A stretch of 64,000 nucleotides of DNA from Bacteroides reticulotermitis JCM 10512 (GTDB taxonomy: Bacteria; Bacteroidota; Bacteroidia; Bacteroidales; Bacteroidaceae): positions 62,001 to 126,000 of the forward strand of contig NZ_BAIV01000013.1 in the NCBI RefSeq assembly GCF_000517545.1, read 5' to 3'. A program made the position numbers and the translations under genes. How positions within the stretch are numbered: position 1 is the stretch's first letter; each line of letters starts with the position of its first letter. The notes below the pieces were generated by a model. The model ran no database searches. It was not told the origin of the DNA and saw nothing but the letters and a program-made list of their open reading frames with translations. This document shows positions 19,811 to 28,384 of the stretch, piece after piece.

Positions 19811-20839
19811 TTATCCATTGCTTCTCTTTACGCTACTCTCTCTGATGTGCAGATGCGTGGGAATCTCTACCTGCCGTATGGTACGGTCTCCCTTAATCTG
19901 ATTGATCAGTAAGCGGCAAGCGGTTTCTCCCATCTCATAGGTCTGATGCGAAACGGCGGAGAGTTTGGGCTCCACGTAGTTGGCATGCTGCTCATCGGTA
20001 TAACCGATCAGGGCGATGTCCTCCGGAATACTGAGTCCGTGGCTCCGGATAACTTCCATGGCGGCAAAAGCCAGCGTATCGTTCATGGCCAGAATGGCGT
20101 CGGGCGGTTGGGGGAGTGCCAGCAGCATCTCCGTGGCGATCTTGCCTTCGTCATAATCTATCTTCCGACAAACTACCAACTCTTTCTCAATGGGAATGCG
20201 GTTTTCGCGCAAGGCTTCGAGGTAGCCGTGCTTCCTTCTTTTGACAATATCCAGGTGGTTGGCTCCACCGATAAAAGCGACTCGTTTGCTTCCGTTGTCC
20301 AACAAATGCTGGGTGGCTATCTGGGCCGACTGCACCCCATCCGCTACAACGGAGGAGAACTGATCCGTCAGGCATACCCGGTCGAACAGGATAAGCGGCA
20401 TATTGATATCCTTTAAGGCGGCTAGGTGGGCATAATCGGTTGTCTCTTGCGACAGACAGGCCAGAATACCCTCTACCCGCATATTTACCAGATTCTCGAT
20501 GTTCCTCTTCTCATGCTCGTATGATTCGTGCGAGGTGGTGATGATAATGAAATAACCGTTGGCGATGGCCATATCTTCGATACCGCTCAGGATGGAGGCG
20601 AAGAAATGGGTTACGATGTCGGGCACGATCACACCGATGATGCGCGGTGCATTTCTGCGCAGACTCATGGCGAACGGGTTGGGACGGTAGTTGAGCTCTT
20701 TGGCTAGTTGCTTCGCCTTTTCGCAAAGCTCCCGGCTGATCTCCGGACTGTCGCGCAATGCCCTGGATACGGTTGGAATCGATACGCCCAAGGCTTGAGC
20801 GAGATCTTTGAGCGAGGTATGTTTACGGTATTCGGTCAT
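19811..20839 (-). CDS. LacI-family transcriptional regulator
   Basis: 342 residues. The N-terminal helix-turn-helix (TSLKDLAQALGVSIPTVSRA, about residues 8-27) is followed by the hinge LNYRPNPFAMSLR. A periplasmic-binding-protein-like sensor domain completes it (RIIGVIVPDI, PDAILAMNDTLAFAAMEVI). It faces the sugar-oxidation operon across 170 bp. In that gap, a 14-bp near-perfect palindrome with a CG centre (20913-20926) is the probable operator. The likely role is to repress the operon, and itself, until its sugar is present. The effector is unknown and inferred to be an L-fucose/L-galactose-type sugar or derivative. Confidence 0.92.
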   Translation of the reverse strand: MTEYRKHTSLKDLAQALGVSIPTVSRALRDSPEISRELCEKAKQLAKELNYRPNPFAMSLRRNAPRIIGVIVPDIVTHFFASILSGIEDMAIANGYFIIITTSHESYEHEKRNIENLVNMRVEGILACLSQETTDYAHLAALKDINMPLILFDRVCLTDQFSSVVADGVQSAQIATQHLLDNGSKRVAFIGGANHLDIVKRRKHGYLEALRENRIPIEKELVVCRKIDYDEGKIATEMLLALPQPPDAILAMNDTLAFAAMEVIRSHGLSIPEDIALIGYTDEQHANYVEPKLSAVSHQTYEMGETACRLLINQIKGDRTIRQVEIPTHLHIRESSVKRSNG

Positions 20840-20912
20840 GGGCTGTGGCTTGGTATCTTTTGCAAAGAAAGCACTTTTTATCCGAAAAGCGGCTAGTTGG
20901 CATGATATTTTA

Positions 20913-20926
20913 CGTAACCGATTACG
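20913..20926. promoter_or_regulatory. Probable LacI-type operator
   Basis: CGTAACCGATTACG, a near-palindrome with a central CG and arms CGTAA / TTACG, is typical of LacI-family sites. The symmetric frame widens to ACGT...ACGT. It lies between the divergent regulator and operon starts, upstream of the operon -7 element at 20971. Confidence 0.65.
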
Positions 20927-20970
20927 TGGCTTTTTAACCTATTGATTGATAGCTTAAAAGCTTTCCTTCC

Positions 20971-20978
20971 TATTTTTG
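20971..20978 (+). promoter_or_regulatory. -7 element of sugar-oxidation operon
   Basis: TATTTTTG matches the Bacteroides -7 consensus, 32 bases before the first gene. TTG at 20946-20948 could be part of the -33 element. Confidence 0.5.
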
Positions 20979-21009
20979 TCTCATACAAAACTATTTAAAA
21001 CTTGAATGT

Positions 21010-21942
21010 ATGCAATACCATGAAATCGGAAAGACAGGGATGAAGGTGTCATCTCTTAGTTTTGGAGCTTCTTCACTGGGAGGAGTATTCCATGATGTTA
21101 AAGAGAAAGAAGCGATTGAAACAGTGTTTACCGCCATCGAAGCGGGTATAAACTTTATCGATGTTTCTCCTTACTATGGACATTATAAAGCGGAAACTGT
21201 GTTGGGGAAAGCGCTGAAGGATATTCCTCGCGACCGTTACTACCTGTCCACCAAAGTAGGACGCTACGGCAAAGACGGGGTGAATACGTGGGATTATTCG
21301 GCTAAACGTGCTACAGAGAGTGTATACGAAAGTATGGAGCGTCTGCATATCGATCACATCGACTTGATTAACGTACATGATATTGAATTTGCCGACCTGA
21401 ACCAGATCGTCAATGAGACTTTGCCTGCTTTGGTAGAATTGCGCGAGAAGGGCGTGGTTGGCCATGTGGGAATCACCGATTTGCAATTGGAGAATCTGCA
21501 ATGGGTGATCGATCACTCACCTAGCGGCACTGTGGAATCGATTCTAAACTTCTGTCACTACTGCCTGTGCGACGATAAACTGGCGGACTTTTTGGACTAT
21601 TTCGAAGCGAAAGGTGTTGGCATTATTAACGCTTCTCCGCTTTCAATGGGCTTGTTGAGCGAACGCGGTGTACCTGCCTGGCATCCGGCTCCGGCATCGT
21701 TGGTTGAGGCTTGCCGCCAAGCGATGGAGCACTGCAAAGTGAAGAACTATCCGATCGAGAAGTTGGCTATGCAATTCTCAATCGCTAACCCGCGTATTGC
21801 GACTACCTTATTCAGTACCGCGAATCCGCAGAATGTGAAGAAGAATATAGCTTTCATCGAGGAACCCCTGAACGAGGAGTTGGTTCGTGAAGTGCAGAAA
21901 ATTATCGGCGATCAGCAGCGGGTGAGTTGGTCAAACTCCTAA
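21010..21942 (+). CDS. Aldo/keto reductase, L-fucose/L-galactose dehydrogenase type
   Basis: 310 residues, a complete (beta/alpha)8 aldo/keto reductase. The catalytic Tyr is in SPYYGHY, the Lys in STKVGRYG and the His in INVHDIE. The closest pattern I recognise is the L-galactose / L-fucose 1-dehydrogenase branch (EIGKTGMKVSSLSFGASSLG at the N-terminus), which makes the sugar lactone with NAD(P). It is followed by a lactonase-type amidohydrolase 10 bases later, which supports this reaction. The substrate is inferred and not proved. Confidence 0.8.
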   Translation: MQYHEIGKTGMKVSSLSFGASSLGGVFHDVKEKEAIETVFTAIEAGINFIDVSPYYGHYKAETVLGKALKDIPRDRYYLSTKVGRYGKDGVNTWDYSAKRATESVYESMERLHIDHIDLINVHDIEFADLNQIVNETLPALVELREKGVVGHVGITDLQLENLQWVIDHSPSGTVESILNFCHYCLCDDKLADFLDYFEAKGVGIINASPLSMGLLSERGVPAWHPAPASLVEACRQAMEHCKVKNYPIEKLAMQFSIANPRIATTLFSTANPQNVKKNIAFIEEPLNEELVREVQKIIGDQQRVSWSNS

Positions 21943-21952
21943 TACAGGCTGT

Positions 21953-22876
21953 ATGGACTATACAATAATTGATGCGCACGCGCATTTGTGGTTGCGACAA
22001 GATACCGTGGTAGACGGACTCGCTATTCGCACGCTTGAAAACGGACGCTCCGAGTTTATGGGAGAGATCCGTCAGATGGTTCCCCCTTTTATGGTGGATG
22101 GTGTGAATAGTGCGGAGGTCTTTCTCTCGAATATGGATTATGCGCAGGTGGCTGCGGCTGTTATTACCCAAGAATATATCGACGGTATTCAGAATGAGTA
22201 TCTGGCGGAAGTCGTAGCTCGCTATCCCGGCCGTTTCTTTGTTTGCGGAATGTGTGAGTTTCGTAAGCCGGGTTATCTGGAGCAGGCCAGGGAGTTGATC
22301 TCCCAAGGCTTCAAAGCGATAAAGATTCCGGCTCAGCGTTTGCTGTTGAAAGAAGGGCGGGTAATGCTGAATTGCGAGGAGATGATGGAGATGTTCCGTT
22401 ACATGGAAGAACGCGAGATAATGCTCTCCATCGACTTGGCGGATGGTGCGGTACAGGTTCCCGAAATGGAAGAGGTGATTCGGGAATGTCCCCGCTTGAA
22501 GATCGCTATCGGGCATTTCGGAATGGTGACTCGTCCGGAGTGGCAAGAGCAGATCAAGCTGGCCCGTCACCCGAATGTGATGATCGAATCGGGTGGAATC
22601 ACTTGGCTGTTCAACGAGGAATTCTATCCGTTCAACGGAGCCGTCCAAGCAATTCGGGAAGCAGCCGATCTGGTTGGAATGGAAAAACTGATGTGGGGAT
22701 CGGATTATCCGCGTACCATTACGGCTATTACGTATAAGATGTCTTACGACTTTATAAGTAAGACACCGGAACTGACCGAAGCGGATAAACGGCTTTTCCT
22801 GGGCGAGAATGCCCGGAACTTCTACGGCTTTGCCGATCTTCCCCAACTACCTTATATTAAAAACATGTCTGAATAA
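21953..22876 (+). CDS. Amidohydrolase, sugar lactonase type
   Basis: 307 residues of the COG3618-type metal hydrolase family that includes L-fuconolactonase and L-rhamnonolactonase. The metal-binding start IIDAHAHLW, the strand-4 Lys region (GFKAIKIPAQRLL), the His in IAIGHFGM and the Asp in MWGSDYPR are all present. It would open the lactone made by the preceding dehydrogenase to the aldonate. The start overlaps no gene and lies 10 bases after the dehydrogenase stop. Confidence 0.8.
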   Translation: MDYTIIDAHAHLWLRQDTVVDGLAIRTLENGRSEFMGEIRQMVPPFMVDGVNSAEVFLSNMDYAQVAAAVITQEYIDGIQNEYLAEVVARYPGRFFVCGMCEFRKPGYLEQARELISQGFKAIKIPAQRLLLKEGRVMLNCEEMMEMFRYMEEREIMLSIDLADGAVQVPEMEEVIRECPRLKIAIGHFGMVTRPEWQEQIKLARHPNVMIESGGITWLFNEEFYPFNGAVQAIREAADLVGMEKLMWGSDYPRTITAITYKMSYDFISKTPELTEADKRLFLGENARNFYGFADLPQLPYIKNMSE

Positions 22877-22887
22877 AAACAAATACC

Positions 22888-24138
22888 ATGAAAAAGAATA
22901 CATACGCCATACCGTTGGCACTCGTCTTTAGCCTTTTCTTCCTGTGGGCGATCAGCAGTAACCTGCTGCCTACGATGATCCGGCAGTTGATGAAGACTTG
23001 CGAATTGAATACCTTCGAGGCTTCTTTCACCGAGACAGCTTACTGGCTGGCTTATTTCATATTCCCGATTCCGATAGCTATGTTTATGAAACGCTATAGT
23101 TATAAGGCGGGCATTATTTTCGGACTTCTGCTGGCTGCGGTTGGGGGCTTACTTTTCTTTCCGGCTGCCATGCTGAAAGAGTATTGGGCGTACCTCTGCA
23201 TCTTTTTTGTTATTGCTACCGGTATGTGCTTTCTGGAGACAGCAGCGAATCCGTATGTGACGGTTCTGGGTGCGCCTGAAACGGCTCCGCGCCGGTTGAA
23301 TCTGGCACAGTCGTTCAATGGCCTTGGGGCGTTTATCTCTGCCATGTTCCTGAGTAAACTGGTGTTGAGCGGAACGCATTATACCCGCGATACGCTGCCT
23401 GTGGACTATGCGGGCGGTTGGGATGCGTATATACAGATGGAAACAGACTCGATGAAGTTCCCGTATCTGATGCTTGCCTTATTATTGGTGCTCATTGCCA
23501 TCGTATTTGTATTCTCTAAACTCCCTCGGATTGACGACGAAAGTCCGGCTACGAAGGGGAAGGAGAAATTGATTGAGTTCGGTGTGTTGAGACGTTCGCA
23601 TTTACGCTGGGGAGTGATTGCCCAGTTTTTCTATAACGGTGGACAGACAGCTATCAACAGTCTTTTTCTGGTGTATTGCTGTACTTATGCCGGACTGTCG
23701 GAAGAGTCTGCGACAACATTCTTCGGGCTTTATATGCTCGCGTTCTTGTTGGGACGTTGGATCGGAACCGGCTTGATGGTGAAATTCCGTCCGCAGGATA
23801 TGCTGTTGGTATACGCTTTGCTAAACATCGTGCTGTGCGCGGTTGTTGTGGTTTGTGGTGGTATGGTAGGGTTGTATGCCATGTTGGCTATCTCCTTCTT
23901 CATGTCTATCATGTATCCGACACAATTCTCGCTGGCTCTGAAAGGATTGGGCAGCCAGACCAAGAGCGGCTCGGCCTTCCTCGTTATGGCTATTGTGGGT
24001 AATGCCTGCGTACCTCAGCTGACGGCTTACTTCATGCATGCGCATGAGCATATTTACTATGTGGCATACAGTGTGCCGATGATTTGCTTCGCTTTCTGTG
24101 CCTATTATGGCTGGAAGGGGTATAAAGTGATTGATTAA
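22888..24138 (+). CDS. MFS sugar:proton symporter, FucP type
   Basis: 416 residues and about 12 membrane helices. It carries FucP/GluP-subfamily traits: the opening LALVFSLFFLWAISSNLLPT, the loop FLETAANPYVTVLGAPE, and LNLAQSFNGLGAFISAMFLS. Members import L-fucose, L-galactose, glucose or galactose with protons across the inner membrane. It lies between the lactonase and the zinc dehydrogenase, so the imported sugar is probably the one oxidised by this operon. Confidence 0.85.
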   Translation: MKKNTYAIPLALVFSLFFLWAISSNLLPTMIRQLMKTCELNTFEASFTETAYWLAYFIFPIPIAMFMKRYSYKAGIIFGLLLAAVGGLLFFPAAMLKEYWAYLCIFFVIATGMCFLETAANPYVTVLGAPETAPRRLNLAQSFNGLGAFISAMFLSKLVLSGTHYTRDTLPVDYAGGWDAYIQMETDSMKFPYLMLALLLVLIAIVFVFSKLPRIDDESPATKGKEKLIEFGVLRRSHLRWGVIAQFFYNGGQTAINSLFLVYCCTYAGLSEESATTFFGLYMLAFLLGRWIGTGLMVKFRPQDMLLVYALLNIVLCAVVVVCGGMVGLYAMLAISFFMSIMYPTQFSLALKGLGSQTKSGSAFLVMAIVGNACVPQLTAYFMHAHEHIYYVAYSVPMICFAFCAYYGWKGYKVID

Positions 24139-24157
24139 ATAACCTATATATAAAAAG

Positions 24158-25174
24158 ATGAAAGCAGTTCAAATAATCAACCCCTCCGAAATGAAGGTGG
24201 TCGATCTGGAAAAACCGGTCGTTGGAGCCGGTGAAGTATTGGTGAGAATTAAGTATGTCGGTTTCTGCGGATCCGACCTGAATACCTTTTTGGGACGCAA
24301 TCCGATGGTGAAGTTACCGGTTATACCGGGACACGAAGTCGGAGCGGTAGTGGAAGAAGTCGGTCCGGGCGTACCTGCCGGTTTCGAGAAAGGGATGAAT
24401 GTAACGCTGAACCCGTACACCAACTGCGGAAATTGTGCGTCGTGCCGCAACGGCCGTGTGAATGCTTGCGAGCATAACGAAACACTGGGTGTGCAACGCA
24501 ACGGTGTGATGTGTGAGTATGCCGTATTGCCTTGGACGAAGATCATCCCCGCTGGAGACATCTCTGCCCGTGACTGTGCGCTGATCGAACCGATGAGTGT
24601 CGGTTTCCACGCTGTTGCCCGTGGACAGGTGACCGACAACGAGGTTGTGATGGTAATCGGTTGTGGAATGATTGGTGTCGGTGCGATTGTACGTGCCGCT
24701 CTTCGGGGTGCTACGGTTGTGGCTGTCGACTTGGATGACGAGAAGTTGGAGCTGGCGAAAAAAGTCGGAGCTTCGTACGTCATTAACTCCAAGACCGAGA
24801 ATGTGCACGAGCGTATGCAGCAGATCAGCGAAGGGCTCGGCGCCGATGTGGTGATTGAAGCCGTAGGAAGCCCTGCAACTTATGTGATGGCGGTTGACGA
24901 GGTAGGATTTACCGGACGCGTGGTTTGCATAGGTTACGCTAAAAGCGAGGTGGCTTTTCAAACGAAGTATTTTGTGCAGAAAGAACTCGATATCCGGGGT
25001 TCACGGAATGCGCTACCTGCCGATTTCCGGGCAGTCATTAATTATATGAAAGCCGGTAATTGCCCGATAGAGGAACTGATCACTAAAATAGCAAAACCTG
25101 AACAGGCCTTGGAGTCCATGCAGGAATGGGCGGCTAATCCGGGCAAGGTTTTCCGGATTCTGGTCGAATTGTAA
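24158..25174 (+). CDS. Zinc-dependent medium-chain alcohol dehydrogenase
   Basis: 338 residues of the MDR family. Catalytic zinc ligands are visible in GFCGSD, GHE and IEPMS, and the structural zinc is bound by four cysteines in CGNCASCRNGRVNAC. The Rossmann motif is VIGCGMIGVGAI. This type includes sorbitol, L-threonine and galactonate-type dehydrogenases. Its place in the operon suggests oxidation of the sugar or the aldonate at a secondary alcohol, but the substrate cannot be read. It is the last gene before the terminator at 25206-25236. Confidence 0.85.
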   Translation: MKAVQIINPSEMKVVDLEKPVVGAGEVLVRIKYVGFCGSDLNTFLGRNPMVKLPVIPGHEVGAVVEEVGPGVPAGFEKGMNVTLNPYTNCGNCASCRNGRVNACEHNETLGVQRNGVMCEYAVLPWTKIIPAGDISARDCALIEPMSVGFHAVARGQVTDNEVVMVIGCGMIGVGAIVRAALRGATVVAVDLDDEKLELAKKVGASYVINSKTENVHERMQQISEGLGADVVIEAVGSPATYVMAVDEVGFTGRVVCIGYAKSEVAFQTKYFVQKELDIRGSRNALPADFRAVINYMKAGNCPIEELITKIAKPEQALESMQEWAANPGKVFRILVEL

Positions 25175-25205
25175 GATAAATCCTTTTTTTATTTAGCTTA
25201 TATTT

Positions 25206-25236
25206 AAGCTGTCTCGTTGCAAAGATGAGGCAGCTT
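25206..25236 (+). terminator. Terminator of sugar-oxidation operon
   Basis: A 10-bp stem with one G-T pair, AAGCTGTCTC / GAGGCAGCTT (25206-25215 with 25227-25236), runs into a stretch of eight or more T. Confidence 0.85.
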
Positions 25237-25324
25237 TTTTTTATTCCTTCTCTTCTCATGCCGACTAGCTTTTGTAGATAATACATCGGATCGGGGATGA
25301 AAATAGATAAACTTGTAGGTCGAT

Positions 25325-25389
25325 GTAACGTGTGGCTATGTATCTGCAACACACGTGAAACTCTAATTAAGCAGGATGAACTATTTTTG
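25325..25389 (+). promoter_or_regulatory. GH3 promoter with 21-bp-phased half-sites
   Basis: GTAAC at 25325-25329 and GCAAC at 25346-25350 are 21 bp apart. The -7 element TATTTTTG is at 25382-25389, 32 bp after the last half-site. The same layout appears before GH43, SusC and GH115. The GH3 start codon lies 36 bases further down. Confidence 0.65.
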
Positions 25390-25425
25390 TCTTCAGATTA
25401 ACTGTAATTAAATAAGTTTGATAGT

Positions 25426-28010
25426 ATGAAGAAATGTTGGATACAGATCATAGGTGTCTGTTGTTTATTATCGGTTTCGGCATGTAAGCAATCGTTGCCT
25501 TATCAAAATACGTCTTTGTCCGCGGAGCAGCGGGCGGAAGATTTATTGCATCGGCTTACTTTGGAAGAAAAAGTCGCTCTGATGCAGAACAGTTCCCCGG
25601 CTATTCCTCGCCTGGGCATTAAGGAGTACGATTGGTGGAATGAGGCTTTGCATGGAGTAGGACGGGCCGGACTGGCTACCGTTTATCCGCAGGCTATAGG
25701 CATGGCGGCTTCGTTCAATGATTCTTTATTATATAAGGTGTTCGATGCGGTGTCTGATGAGGCGCGTGCCAAGTCGCGTGTGTTTAGTGAACAGGGTGGG
25801 TTGAAGCGTTACCAGGGGTTGACCTTCTGGACGCCGAACGTGAATATATTCCGTGACCCTCGTTGGGGGCGCGGACAAGAGACTTATGGGGAAGACCCGT
25901 ATCTGACCGGATGTATGGGGATGGCGGTTGTTCGTGGATTGCAAGGCCCTGCCGATCAGAAATATGATAAGTTGCATGCTTGCGCCAAGCACTTTGCGGT
26001 TCATTCCGGCCCGGAATGGAACCGGCATAGCTTTGATGCGGAGAATATTGCTCCCCGCGATTTATGGGAAACCTATCTGCCTGCCTTCAAGGATTTGGTG
26101 CAGAAAGCAGATGTAAAGGAGGTGATGTGTGCCTACAATCGTTTTGAGGGCGAGCCTTGTTGCGGCAGTAATCGGCTACTGATGCAGATATTACGTGATG
26201 AATGGGGGTATAAAGGGATAGTAGTCTCTGATTGTGGGGCAATATCGGACTTCTATGCGCCCAATACCCACCAGACTCATCCCGACAATAAACACGCATC
26301 GGCAGGTGCTGTGTTGAACGGAACGGATTTGGAGTGCGGTAATGAATATGCCTCGTTGCCTAAAGCTATTCAGGACGGGTTGATTGATGAGAAACAGATT
26401 GATATTTCACTCAAAAGGCTGTTGAAGGCGCGTTTCGAATTGGGAGAAATGGATGCTCGTCCGGCATGGGCCGAGATTCCAGCTCGGTAGTAAATAGTGC
26501 CAAGCATCAGCAACTGGCTTTGCAGATGGCACGCGAATCGATTGTACTTCTACAAAATAAAAATCAGTTGTTGCCTTTGGGAAAGAATCTGAAGGTTGCT
26601 ATCGTGGGGCCTAATGCGAATGATTCGGTCATGCAATGGGGAAATTATAACGGTTTTCCTGCTCATACGACCACGCTACTGGAAGCTGTTCGGAAAGTTT
26701 TGCCGGAGAATCAACTTATTTACGAAGAAGGATGCGACCGGACCAGTGATAAAGCACTCCGCAGCTTGTTTCACGAGTGCCGTGCGGATAATAAACCGGG
26801 TTTCAATGCTACGTACTGGAATAACCGCCGGTATGAAGGCACAGTTGCCGCTACCGATCGGGTGACAACGCCTTTCCATTTTTCTTCGGGAGGAGCTACC
26901 GCATTTGCACCGGGTGTACAAACGGCCGACTTCTCTGCTTGCTATCGGTCAACTTTCTCTCCAACTCGCTCCGGTAAAGTCGCCTTCCGTTTTCAAATGG
27001 ATGGTGGAGTGGCTTTATCGATCGACGGTAAAGAGGTAGCCCAAACTGGAAATAGCAAAAATCCAACCGCTATATATACTCTTGATGCGAAGGCAGGACA
27101 GCACTATCAGGTTGAAATCCGTTTCAAACAACTCTATGGAGACGCTACTCTTAACTTCGATTTAGGAGAAGAGGTCCCATTGAATATGACTGCGGTTGTT
27201 GAGAAGGTGAAGGATGCCGACGTCATTCTGTTTGCCGGAGGAATATCTCCGACCTTGGAAGGAGAAGAGATGAGCGTCACCATTCCCGGCTTCCGTGGAG
27301 GTGACCGGACAGATATCGAATTGCCGGCTGTTCAGCGTGCTTTATTGCAGCAATTGCATCAAGCAGGCAAGAAGATTGTATTCATTAATTTCTCCGGTTC
27401 GGCTATGGGGCTTCTGCCAGAGTCTACGGCCTGCGACGCTATTTTGCAGGCATGGTATCCCGGAGAAGCCGGTGGTACGGCAGTTGCAGATGTTCTTTTC
27501 GGCAATTATAATCCCGCAGGACGTTTGCCTGTGACTTTCTACGAGAGCATTGCACAAGTTCCTGATTTTGAAGATTACTCGATGAAGGGGCGCACGTACC
27601 GGTATATGCAACAAAAACCTCTGTTTCCGTTCGGCCATGGGTTGAGCTATACGGAGTTTACGTATGGGGATGCGAAATTGAGTAAGAGTATAGTTGCGAA
27701 AGGTGAGAAAGTAAGCCTGACCATTCCGGTCAGCAATGTCGGACAGCGAGAAGGAGAAGAGGTTGTTCAGCTCTACTTGAAACGCCCGTCAGATAAAGAG
27801 GGTCCTCGATATACCTTACGTGCATTCAAGCGGATATCTATTCCGGCAGGAAAGACTGAATCTGTGACAATTCCTCTTACGCAGGAAAGTTTTGAGTGGT
27901 TCGATTCGGCAACCAATACGGTGCATCCGTTAGCCGGAGCTTATGAACTTCTGTACGGAGGTAGTTCGGATCTTGATAAGTTGAAATCAGTATCGATCAC
28001 TGTGCAATGA
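25426..28010 (+). CDS. GH3 beta-xylosidase-type enzyme with PA14 insert (one frame break)
   Basis: About 861 residues, a full-length GH3 of the xylan 1,4-beta-xylosidase type. The lipobox is SVSAC (Cys20). The N-terminal domain has DWWNEALHGVGR and the nucleophile Asp269 in VVSDCGAI. The C-terminal domain carries an inserted PA14 module (FNATYWNNRRYEGT ... HYQVEIRFKQLYGDATLNF) and ends in a fibronectin-III-like domain. The frame is lost near 26478, where CC fits a missing C (EIP then SSVVNSAKH). It would release xylose from the ends of xylo-oligosaccharides in the periplasm. It has its own promoter with the phased half-sites. Confidence 0.88.
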
Positions 28011-28080
28011 TGCCCTGCTATTTGTAATAGTCTTACCCTGTTGATTTGTTGAAACTCATTAATTGAGTGGATAAAGAATA

Positions 28081-28117
28081 AAACGAGCTTGTTCCTTTGA
28101 AAGGAATAAGCTCGTTT
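28081..28117. terminator. Terminator after GH3 gene
   Basis: A 17-bp stem with one G-T pair (28081-28097 with 28101-28117, arm AAACGAGCTTGTTCCTT), 3-base loop, then GTTTT. Confidence 0.85.
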
Positions 28118-28228
28118 GTTTTAAACCAATGGCGCTCTTTATTTAAAGGGCAAAAGATCATTTATTATGCCCCTCAAATGATTGAATACATTACCTGATG
28201 TAGTTAGGAGCGTTCTCTTTGATTATCT

Positions 28229-28335
28229 GTAACATTCAGAAAGAGTAATGTAACACATCCGGCACTAGATGTAACCTCCGTATAGATGCCTGTATCACGA
28301 TTGTGGGTACATGAGAAATCGAAACCATACATTTG
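28229..28335 (+). promoter_or_regulatory. GH43 operon promoter with four phased half-sites
   Basis: GTAAC at 28229, 28250 and 28271 and GTATC at 28292 are each exactly 21 bp apart. The -7 element TACATTTG (28328-28335) begins 32 bp after the last half-site ends. TTGT at 28301 could be the -33 element. This is the clearest copy of the architecture. Confidence 0.75.
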
Positions 28336-28384
28336 CAGTACTGGTTTGAAAACAAGCATTTATTAGATAATAAAAAGTTATAAT

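Larger units (their letters stand above)
28011..28384. other. Intergenic region: terminator, then GH43 promoter
   Basis: Holds the GH3 terminator (28081-28117) and the four-site promoter array (28229-28335). I see nothing else between 28118 and 28228. Confidence 0.6.

Noticed and set aside
21902..22846. Long - strand frame of 314 codons opposite the amidohydrolase
   Set aside because: The + strand frame has clear metal-binding motifs. The opposite frame has none and is a codon-bias shadow.
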